From positions 1 through 64,000 of the forward strand of contig NZ_AUCB01000008.1 of assembly GCF_000429545.1 (NCBI RefSeq): DNA of 64,000 nt, read 5' to 3'. The notes beneath the pieces were generated by a model that saw only the letters and a list, made by a program, of their open reading frames with translations, made no database searches and had not been told where the DNA came from. Positions 36,563 to 43,981 of this stretch are shown here, in pieces. This DNA comes from Arenibacter certesii DSM 19833 (GTDB lineage Bacteria; Bacteroidota; Bacteroidia; Flavobacteriales; Flavobacteriaceae). Each line of letters begins with the position of its first letter. The stretch's first letter is position 1. Position numbers and translations under genes: made by a program.

Positions 36563-38296
36563 TTATTTTAACCTAATATCCGACACGGAAGCTCCAGAAG
36601 GCACCATAGGAAAAACATTATCCTCTTTTTCCACACATACCTCAAGGAAATAAGCATCTTTAGAGGCCAACATTTCTTGAATGGTTGCTTTAAGGTCCTT
36701 TCGCTCACTTATACGTTTTGCTTGAATGCTATACCCTTCGGCAATTTTTACAAAGTCTGGATTTACCATTACTGTAGAAGCATATCTACTTTCAAAAAAC
36801 AATTCTTGCCATTGACGAACCATTCCCAGGTGATCGTTATTCAGTACTACAATCTTTACAGGAGTTTTATTCTGAAAAATGGTTCCTAGTTCCTGAATGG
36901 TCATCTGGTAACCTCCATCTCCGATAATAGCCACTACCTCTCTATCCATTGCTCCCATTTTGGCGCCAATAGCTGCAGGTAAAGCAAATCCCATTGTTCC
37001 CAAACCTCCAGAAGTAACGTTACTTTTAGATTGTTTAAACTTAGCGTATCGGCAAGCGATCATTTGATGCTGGCCCACATCCGAAACTATAATTGCTTTA
37101 TGACCGGAGGCTAAATTGATTTCTTCTATAACCTCAGCCATAGTGAGTTTTTCCTTAGTAGGATGAACGTCATTTTTAATGACCTGCTCAAACTCAATCT
37201 CATACTTTTCCTTGAATATATTGTGCCATTCTTCATGCTTGTTGGGGTTTACTAACGGCAAAATAAGTCCCAAGGTGTCTTTAGCGTTTCCCAATACGGC
37301 AACATCGGCTTTCACATTCTTATTAATCTCTGCGGGATCAATATCAAAATGGATTACCTTGGCCTGTTTCGCATAAGTAGCCAAGCTACCGGTAACCCTA
37401 TCATCAAAACGCATCCCAATAGCGATAAATACATCACACTCATTGGTTAGAACGTTTGGTGCGTAATTCCCATGCATTCCCACCATTCCAACATTTAGGG
37501 GGTGATCGGTATCCATGGCCGATAGTCCCAAAATAGTCCAGGCCGCAGGAATTCCTGCTTTTTCAACCAAGGCCTTCAACTGCTCCTCGGCCTCACCTAA
37601 TATTACGCCTTGACCAAATACAATTAGTGGTTTTTTGGCCGAATTGATCAATTCGGCGGCGCTTATTATCGATTTTGGATCTGGTTTAGGATACGGATTA
37701 TAGCTACGAACCCCCTTACAGTGCTCATAAGTAAAATCGAACTCCTCAAACTGAGCGTTTTTAGTGATATCTACCAATACAGGCCCTGGCCTCCCAGACC
37801 GAGCAATATAAAAAGCCTTTGCCAATACTTCCGGAATTTCCGAAGCTTTGGTAACTTGACAGTTCCATTTGGTTACCGGTGTAGAAATTCCGATAATATC
37901 GGTTTCCTGAAAAGCATCAGACCCCAATAATTCACGAGGTACCTGACCGGTGATACACACCATTGGAGTAGAATCTATCTGAGCATCAGCCAAACCTGTC
38001 ACTAAGTTAGTTGCTCCCGGACCCGAAGTTGCAACAGCTACTCCCACTTTCCCAGTAACCCTAGCATACCCTTGGGCAGCATGGGTAGCACCCTGTTCGT
38101 GGCGGGTAAGGATATGGGTAAGCTTATCCTGAAACTTATATAGTTCATCATAAAGTGGCATAATAGCGCCACCTGGATATCCGTAAATTAAATCTACCCC
38201 TTCTGCCAATAGGCAATGGATAATAGCCTCGGCACCACTAATTCTTAGGGTTTCCTTCTTTTTTGACTCTATTTTCTCCTTTTTCAATGTTTCCAT
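36563..38296 (-). CDS. ilvB: Acetolactate synthase large (catalytic) subunit
   Basis: ThDP-dependent enzyme of 577 residues that makes acetolactate or acetohydroxybutyrate. Seen: GYPGGAIMPLYDEL (N-terminal), the catalytic Glu in THILTRHEQGATHAAQGYA, the FAD/QV region near GMRFDDRVTGSLATYA, and the C-terminal ThDP/Mg motif GDGGYQMTIQELGT to LNNDHLGMVRQWQ. The ATG at 38296 is used; a GTG two codons before it is a weaker option. ilvD is 77 bases upstream. Confidence 0.97.
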   Translation of the reverse strand: METLKKEKIESKKKETLRISGAEAIIHCLLAEGVDLIYGYPGGAIMPLYDELYKFQDKLTHILTRHEQGATHAAQGYARVTGKVGVAVATSGPGATNLVTGLADAQIDSTPMVCITGQVPRELLGSDAFQETDIIGISTPVTKWNCQVTKASEIPEVLAKAFYIARSGRPGPVLVDITKNAQFEEFDFTYEHCKGVRSYNPYPKPDPKSIISAAELINSAKKPLIVFGQGVILGEAEEQLKALVEKAGIPAAWTILGLSAMDTDHPLNVGMVGMHGNYAPNVLTNECDVFIAIGMRFDDRVTGSLATYAKQAKVIHFDIDPAEINKNVKADVAVLGNAKDTLGLILPLVNPNKHEEWHNIFKEKYEIEFEQVIKNDVHPTKEKLTMAEVIEEINLASGHKAIIVSDVGQHQMIACRYAKFKQSKSNVTSGGLGTMGFALPAAIGAKMGAMDREVVAIIGDGGYQMTIQELGTIFQNKTPVKIVVLNNDHLGMVRQWQELFFESRYASTVMVNPDFVKIAEGYSIQAKRISERKDLKATIQEMLASKDAYFLEVCVEKEDNVFPMVPSGASVSDIRLK

Positions 38297-38373
38297 AATC
38301 ACAAACCAAATCGGTTAACATATTGGTATCTCTACCCTTAATATTTCCTAAATAGGAAATTATTTATTTGCCG

Positions 38374-40056
38374 TTAAAATTCATCCGTAACACACCCTTT
38401 GGATGCAGACGATACTGTTTTTGCGTATTTATAAAGGACACCACGCTGAAACTTTAGCGCTGGTGCTGTCCAGTTTGCTCTTCTACTTTGTAATTCCTCA
38501 TCTGAAACTTCAATATTGATGGTATTTTTCACCGCATCAATAATAATAACATCCCCATTTTCTACCAGGGCAATATTACCTCCATTTTGCGCTTCCGGTG
38601 CAACGTGGCCCACTACAAACCCATGAGACCCTCCGGAAAAACGACCATCTGTAATTAAAGCAACCTCTTTACCTAAGCCTGCTCCCATAATAGAAGAAGT
38701 TGGCTTTAACATTTCTGGCATTCCAGGGCCTCCTTTAGGACCTTCATACCTAATTATTACAACATCTCCTTTTTTTACTTTTCCGTTCTTAATACCTTCA
38801 TTTACGGCATCTTCCCCATCAAATACATTGGCCGTACCCTTAAAGTACAATCCTTCTTTTCCGGTAATTTTTGCAACCGCTCCTTCCGTAGCTAAGTTTC
38901 CAAAAAGAATTCGAATGTGGCCTGTTTCTTTTATTGGTTTATCTAACGTCCTTACAATGTCTTGCCCATCTAGTAAATTAGGTACATTCTCTAAGTTTTC
39001 TGCTAGAGTTTTACCTGTTACCGTTAAACAATCCCCATGAAGCATATCATTATCCAATAGGTATTTTAGTACTCCTGGAATACCCCCTACATTATGAAGT
39101 TCTTCCATTGAATATTTACCGCTTGGCTTAAGATCTGCCAATAGCGGAGTAGTATCGCTTATCCTTTTAAAATCATCCAAAGTAAACTCGATCTGAGCCG
39201 CTTTTGCTATAGCTAAAAAATGAAGTACAGCATTGGTAGACCCGCCAAGGACGGTAACCAGCCTAAAAGCATTCTCTAAGGATTTTTTGGATACGATATC
39301 CGATGGCTTAATATCTTTCTCTAATAATAGACGTAGCGCTTCACCGGCCCTCACAGATTCCTGTTCCTTTAATTTCTCACTACTTACCGCCGGATTGGAA
39401 GAGTTAAATGGAAGCGACATCCCTAATGCTTCTATCGCAGATGCCATAGTATTTGCAGTATACATACCCCCGCAAGCACCTGCCCCCGGACATGCTTTAT
39501 GAATAACTTCTTGAAATTCTGACTCGTCAATCGTTCCTGCTACTTTCTGACCATATGCCTCAAATGCAGAAATAATATCTAATTTTTTACCATTATGGCA
39601 ACCGGAAGCAATAGTACCCCCATAAACTAATATAGAAGGTCTATTTAAACGCAACATAGCCATTAAAGCGCCAGGCATATTTTTATCACAGCCGACAACA
39701 GTAATCAGACCGTCATAACTCATACCTTGTACCACGGTTTCCATTGAGTCTGCAATAATATCTCTAGAAGGCAATGAATATCGCATCCCCTGAGTACCAT
39801 TTGCTATTCCGTCACTAACTCCTATCGTATTAAAAATCAACCCAATCAAACCAGCATTATCAGCTCCTTTTTTAATATACGTAGCCAAATCGTTCAAATG
39901 CATATTGCAAGGATTGCCCTCGTAACCTGTACTAGCTATTCCTATTAATGGTTTTTGCAAATCTTCATCTGTTAATCCAATGGCATGCAACATCGCTTGA
40001 GCTGCTGGCAAGGTAGGATCCTGAGTAACGCTTTTACTAAACTTATTTAATTCCAT
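38374..40056 (-). CDS. ilvD: Dihydroxy-acid dehydratase
   Basis: Iron-sulfur dehydratase of 560 residues giving 2-oxoisovalerate and 3-methyl-2-oxovalerate. Cluster ligands are seen in the [11 protein letters not shown] region, [14 protein letters not shown] and [18 protein letters not shown]. The C-terminal part has [19 protein letters not shown] and [16 protein letters not shown]. The ATG at 40056 is preferred to a TTG eleven codons upstream: [15 protein letters not shown] is the usual start. First gene of ilvD-ilvB-ilvN-ilvC-ilvA. The upstream region carries a short tandem tetranucleotide repeat and a bidirectional terminator. Confidence 0.97.
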   Translation of the reverse strand: MELNKFSKSVTQDPTLPAAQAMLHAIGLTDEDLQKPLIGIASTGYEGNPCNMHLNDLATYIKKGADNAGLIGLIFNTIGVSDGIANGTQGMRYSLPSRDIIADSMETVVQGMSYDGLITVVGCDKNMPGALMAMLRLNRPSILVYGGTIASGCHNGKKLDIISAFEAYGQKVAGTIDESEFQEVIHKACPGAGACGGMYTANTMASAIEALGMSLPFNSSNPAVSSEKLKEQESVRAGEALRLLLEKDIKPSDIVSKKSLENAFRLVTVLGGSTNAVLHFLAIAKAAQIEFTLDDFKRISDTTPLLADLKPSGKYSMEELHNVGGIPGVLKYLLDNDMLHGDCLTVTGKTLAENLENVPNLLDGQDIVRTLDKPIKETGHIRILFGNLATEGAVAKITGKEGLYFKGTANVFDGEDAVNEGIKNGKVKKGDVVIIRYEGPKGGPGMPEMLKPTSSIMGAGLGKEVALITDGRFSGGSHGFVVGHVAPEAQNGGNIALVENGDVIIIDAVKNTINIEVSDEELQSRRANWTAPALKFQRGVLYKYAKTVSSASKGCVTDEF

Positions 40057-40186
40057 TGATTTATTTCTTTCTATTTTAATACAGTACAACTACCAAAGAT
40101 AAAAGTTTAAAACCCATTAGTTCCTTAACATAAATGAATGATTTAAATCCAGTCTCACCTATTGCAGGTTAACTATCTGACAGTCA

Positions 40187-40203
40187 AATAGATAGATAGA
40201 TAA
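40187..40203. repeat. Tandem tetranucleotide repeat (ATAG)4
   Basis: Four copies of ATAG/TAGA in a row, about 130-145 bases before the ilvD start, next to a promoter-like TCTATTTG on the minus strand. Too short to judge variability. Confidence 0.6.
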
Positions 40204-40296
40204 TTCATATCATATTCAGTAGGGTTTTATTCTTCAGTATTTCAGTTTAATCTATGCTTATTTAAGGTGAAAATCTCCTTTCCAAAGGTAACCAAC

Positions 40297-40336
40297 AAAA
40301 AAGCCTGTATCTTTTATATATGATACAGGCTTTTTT
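40297..40336. terminator. Bidirectional terminator between pxpC and ilvD
   Basis: AAAAAAGCCTGTATC (40297-40311) pairs with GATACAGGCTTTTTT (40322-40336). A- and T-runs lie on both sides. It ends pxp transcripts about 130 bases after pxpC and lies upstream of the presumed ilv promoter. Confidence 0.88.
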
Positions 40337-40467
40337 AATCAAAAGAAATCCGCATCATCCCCATTAAGGGATAATAATGACTACATTGATTATGATGTTA
40401 TTTATTTTCATTTGGGTAAAATTAGATATTAAAAATCTATCTACAAAAAATTCTTAGGATTTTTAAA

Positions 40468-41304
40468 TTATAAAGTAAAACGTATAGAATCACCCGATCT
40501 TTTTTGGGCAAGAATATCAATCGATTTATCTGCCAGTTGCAAGATTCTAGGGTAACCTCCAGTTGTTTGTCCATCTTTCATAAGTATGATTAGTTTTCCT
40601 GAGGGGGTCAGCTGGACCGTCCCTGGCAAAGTCGCAGAGGTTAACATGGATAAATTAGATCCTTCTATGGTTTCATTTAGTTGATAAGCCATTCTATTGT
40701 TCTCTTTTGCAACCGAAAACTCTTTGGAAAACAACTCCCCTAATTGCCTATCCGTTAATTCTTCGAATTCTGGACCCCTGTAGACTTTTAGACTTGCATT
40801 GTCTAGATCTGCATCTACTTTCATTTCTGAAATTTTAGGAGCAAATTCTTTAACTGGTGAATACGGCAAGCTTTCCAAGGATTTTATGGAATTCCGCTCC
40901 GTAACCGGGAAGAAAAAAGACCTACTTCCCAGAAGAAGAGAAGTTGTAAAGCCATTTTTGATTCCTAAATAAGCACGAAACCCGCTTTCCAATTTCCCAT
41001 AGCTTAGGACATCGCCTTTTTTCACCTTAATTACCTTATAATTTGAAACAGGCGTATTATTTAAAGTAGCCGTCATTTCGGCACCCCCTAAGGCGATAAA
41101 AGTATCCGCCTGGAATTCCAATGTTGGCCCGGTCATAGTAATTTCCAGTACTGCAGCTGATTCTTCATTTTCCAAAAGGGCATTCACCTTAGCTCCTGCA
41201 TAAGAATCCATTACTCCAGAAACAGGAACTCCTTTATCGCGATATCCAAACCTACCGCAGTCCTGCACTGTAGTAAAAAAACCAGGTTTTAAAATTTTAA
41301 GCAT
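40468..41304 (-). CDS. pxpC: 5-oxoprolinase subunit C
   Basis: KipA/biotin-dependent carboxyltransferase-like domain protein, 278 residues. N-terminal LKPGFFTTVQDCGRFGYRDKG and the SGVMDSYAGAKVNALLENEE segment are family hallmarks; MKDGQTTGGYPRILQLADKSID ends the domain (first part shown). With PxpA and PxpB it forms the ATP-dependent 5-oxoprolinase that opens 5-oxoproline to glutamate. Its start overlaps the pxpB end by 8 bases. Last gene of the operon. Confidence 0.93.
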   Translation of the reverse strand: MLKILKPGFFTTVQDCGRFGYRDKGVPVSGVMDSYAGAKVNALLENEESAAVLEITMTGPTLEFQADTFIALGGAEMTATLNNTPVSNYKVIKVKKGDVLSYGKLESGFRAYLGIKNGFTTSLLLGSRSFFFPVTERNSIKSLESLPYSPVKEFAPKISEMKVDADLDNASLKVYRGPEFEELTDRQLGELFSKEFSVAKENNRMAYQLNETIEGSNLSMLTSATLPGTVQLTPSGKLIILMKDGQTTGGYPRILQLADKSIDILAQKRSGDSIRFTL

Positions 41305-42034
41305 CCAATTTTATTTTTTCCATTTTATATATCCCAACTTCATTCTCAATTAAGTGCAGCTTATACTCCCCTTTAGAGATGGGATAAAACTGAATTTTAT
41401 CGCCCACCTTTACAAAGCAGGGATCTTCCTTTTCTGCGTTGAACATCGGTACGGAACAACTACCAATTATATTCCATCCCCCGGGAGATTCTTGGGGATA
41501 GATTCCAGTTTGCTTCCCTGCAATAGCAACAGCCCCCTTAGGCACCTTTGCACGTGGCGTTGCTTTTCTAGGCACTTCCAAGGCTTCTGGCACTCCTCCC
41601 AAATACATAAAGCCTGGTAAAAACCCTATTCCAAAAACAGTATACACAGAAGAGGCATGGAGCGCTATTAGGTCATTTACAGAAAGTTTTAATTTATGGG
41701 CAGTATCGACAAGATCTATTCCAAACTCTTCATCGTAACATACGGGTAGCCTCCATAGGTGCCTATCTGTTATATCCTCCTCAATTTTATTATTGTACCA
41801 CTCTCTAAGCTGAGGTATAAGTTCAGTGAAATTAAGCACCTTATTCCTGCATACCAGGGTAAGTGAATTATAGGCCGGTATAAATTCCCATTCTGGTACA
41901 TATAAATGATTTTTTTTAAGGTGACGGACAAATTTTAAAATATCCAACAAAACATCCTCCTCTACTTTTTTTGGCCACTCAACCAAAATGGTATGTAGAC
42001 CGAATTGTCGAAACGAAATATTATAATTTTTCAA
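41297..42034 (-). CDS. pxpB: 5-oxoprolinase subunit B
   Basis: KipI-like allophanate hydrolase subunit 1 domain, 245 residues. Seen: YNSLTLVCRN, the FGIGFLPGFMYLGGVPEALEVPR segment (part) and the GAVAIAGKQTGIYPQESPGGWN region that are conserved in PxpB. Together with PxpC it supplies the ATP-dependent step. Its start overlaps the pxpA stop by four bases (ATGA), so translation is coupled. In Bacillus the same family was first described as the sporulation kinase inhibitor KipI; no such kinase context exists here. Confidence 0.94.
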   Translation of the reverse strand: MKNYNISFRQFGLHTILVEWPKKVEEDVLLDILKFVRHLKKNHLYVPEWEFIPAYNSLTLVCRNKVLNFTELIPQLREWYNNKIEEDITDRHLWRLPVCYDEEFGIDLVDTAHKLKLSVNDLIALHASSVYTVFGIGFLPGFMYLGGVPEALEVPRKATPRAKVPKGAVAIAGKQTGIYPQESPGGWNIIGSCSVPMFNAEKEDPCFVKVGDKIQFYPISKGEYKLHLIENEVGIYKMEKIKLDA

Positions 42035-42774
42035 TTTTTGATAAGAATTTTATGCTTTGGTAACTCGTTGGAAAGATACGTTAATATTTGTAATGTTGAA
42101 GGCTCATCCCCATGTATACAATAGGTATCTGCCAACAATTTTATTGAGTTCCCATCCACCGTTATCACCTCTTGATTTTTAACAATATATCGCAAATGTT
42201 CTAGAACTTCAACAGGATCCTGTATTAAAGCATTGCGTTGTGTACGGGATACCAAAGAGCCGTCTGCATTATAATTCCTATCAGCAAAAGCCTCGTATTT
42301 CACCTGAAATCCATTTGCTACTGCCACTTCGCCAAATTTTGACCCATAAGGCGCATACAACACAGCCTTTTCCTTATAGTCCTCGATAGCCACAATAACA
42401 ATATTTGCCAATCTCCTATTCTTAGCAATATCGTTATACAAAGCACCATGGGGTTTTATATGGGACAAAGGAATATTGAACTCCTTTAACACACTTTCCA
42501 ATCCTGTTATTTGGGCCCTTATACATTGTATAAGTTCTAGGTCTGGAATGTCCATGGTAATCCGTCCAAAATTCTTCTGGTCTGGATAAGATGGATGTGC
42601 TCCTATCAGTACCTTATACTCCATGGCTAGGCCTGCCGCTCTTTTCATTGTTTCCCTATCCCCTGCGTGTCCACCACAAGCAATATTACAAGATGAAATA
42701 TAAGGCATAATCAAGTCTTCATTGTTAAACCCCTCCCCCAGATCACAATTGATATCAATATTATATTTTATCAT
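42031..42774 (-). CDS. pxpA: 5-oxoprolinase subunit A
   Basis: LamB/YcsF-family protein, 247 residues. The hallmark DINCDLGEGF lies at the N-terminus, followed by SCNIACGGHAGD and GAHPSYPD, with metal-like Asp/His residues. It is the PxpA component of 5-oxoprolinase. The ATG at 42774 is chosen because MIKYNIDINCDLGEG matches family starts; a GTG ten codons upstream is discounted. First gene of pxpABC. A perfect dyad (42828-42855) lies 54 bases upstream and could be a regulator site. Confidence 0.95.
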   Translation of the reverse strand: MIKYNIDINCDLGEGFNNEDLIMPYISSCNIACGGHAGDRETMKRAAGLAMEYKVLIGAHPSYPDQKNFGRITMDIPDLELIQCIRAQITGLESVLKEFNIPLSHIKPHGALYNDIAKNRRLANIVIVAIEDYKEKAVLYAPYGSKFGEVAVANGFQVKYEAFADRNYNADGSLVSRTQRNALIQDPVEVLEHLRYIVKNQEVITVDGNSIKLLADTYCIHGDEPSTLQILTYLSNELPKHKILIKN

Positions 42775-43450
42775 AAAACAGATTAGAACAATTTTAAAAG
42801 ACACCTTCTCCCTTACATCAGCACCAATAATAATATTTCTTTCGGAATATTATTAAACTAGTTATAGTATGCCCCTAGCCTAAACAACTAAAGATTAAGA
42901 TAATAAATCTCCTCCAAGTACGAAACTCGAGCGTATCTTAACTACATTATTACAACAACAGAGATAAGGACTTAGGGAAAAAAAAGCAACTGTAAATTGA
43001 AGGTAATAATTCCTTTGGACTACCAAAATATTTGGAATTATAAAGGCTAAGGATAGTTTTATTAGCATACACCCAATGCAACCTTTAGACCATAATAGTT
43101 TTAACGAATTAATCTAAATAAAAACAACAAAGAAGGTGGTTTAAGATATTATAAAAATAAAAGAATCCAAATAACCTATTACATCCCATCACGATAAAAA
43201 ATATAGCTATGGAAAAACAAGTAGAATTTTCCTCGTATTATTGTTATTTTTACCTACAAATAAATATATTTAAATATTTTTATTAAGCAGGTTTTCAATG
43301 AAATTAAGAAGATTATATCACATTCAGGATGCTGTTCATCCGAAATGTTGCAGTTCATCTAAAACTTCTTTTTTTTGCGGTAGGCTCATATAATAATCCT
43401 CAAATATTAAGGTTATAACAGTCCCAAATTAATTTTCTTAACCTACACAA
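42775..43450. other. Long intergenic region, 676 bases
   Basis: The longest gene-free stretch in the window, very AT-rich. Near pxpA lies the dyad at 42828-42855. Near the right end an 17-residue minus-strand frame (43336-43389, MSLPQKKEVLDELQHFG) is open but unsupported. No RNA gene, repeat array or clear promoter was recognised; it could be decayed coding sequence. Confidence 0.5.
42828..42855. promoter_or_regulatory. Perfect dyad upstream of pxpA, candidate operator
   Basis: TAATAATATT (42828-42837) and AATATTATTA (42846-42855) are exact inverted copies around TCTTTCGG. There is no T-run, so a protein-binding site is more likely than a terminator. Confidence 0.45.
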
Positions 43451-43894
43451 ATGACCTGTTTAGAATGTAAAGAAAGGCTTAACTATATTGACCATAAAAA
43501 TGCAATGGACGCTTTTGGATTAGAGCTATGCGCAAAACACATGCTCCGAGTGGAGAAAATAATTAAACTTAAAGGCACGCCAAAAGAGGCCATACAATTG
43601 TATTATGGCTTAAAAGACGCAGGCATTGATCCCACGTTGGAATGGTGGGATGGTAAAAAGTCTGTAGATATTGCAATCTCCAGGGTGAGACTGAATATTG
43701 AAGTAGATACCGAATATCATCGTATCTCCCACGAACAGGCAATTACTGACTTGGAAGAGGCCATGCATTCCTTTAAAAATGGTTTTACCACCATTAGGAT
43801 ACCCCATGTGATCATCAAATTCTATTTAAAGGAAACAGTACAGAATATTTTAGGCATAGCGGAGGGGTTAAAAGCAAATATAAAAGCAATATAA
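43451..43894 (+). CDS. Small C2CH-finger protein with a PD-(D/E)XK/DUF559-like core
   Basis: Protein of 147 residues that I do not recognise as a named family. The N-terminus has C3-x2-C6 and C27-x2-H30, a spacing fitting one zinc-binding finger. From about residue 58, GIDPTLEWWDGKKSVDIAI (D73), RLNIEVD (E84, D86), H90 and Q96 resemble the D...ExD core of DUF559/Vsr-like PD-(D/E)XK nucleases. The next part, HSFKNGFTTIRIPH, resembles the helix-strand that ends that core. A nuclease role is inferred from motif layout only. It stands alone, with a long gap upstream and a convergent ABC permease downstream, so no system partner is evident. Base composition looks like its neighbours. Confidence 0.7.
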   Translation: MTCLECKERLNYIDHKNAMDAFGLELCAKHMLRVEKIIKLKGTPKEAIQLYYGLKDAGIDPTLEWWDGKKSVDIAISRVRLNIEVDTEYHRISHEQAITDLEEAMHSFKNGFTTIRIPHVIIKFYLKETVQNILGIAEGLKANIKAI

Positions 43895-43981
43895 GTCCAA
43901 GAGCCATTGCATCGCACAAAAGCGTTACCATTTTGGCTTGTAATTTAATTCCAACTTAAATGTTGCAATGTGCTTTATCTT

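Larger units (their letters stand above)
40057..40467. other. Intergenic region, 411 bases, ilv leader
   Basis: Between pxpC and ilvD (both minus). It contains a strong bidirectional hairpin (40297-40336), a run of ATAG/TAGA repeats (40187-40203), and about 240 bases that should hold the ilv promoter. TCTATTTG on the minus strand near the repeats is one base off TAnnTTTG. No leader peptide rich in Ile, Leu or Val codons was found. Confidence 0.5.

Noticed and set aside
41297-42034. Sporulation kinase inhibitor KipI
   Set aside because: The gene overlaps pxpA and pxpC in a pxpABC operon; no kinase or sporulation genes are near.
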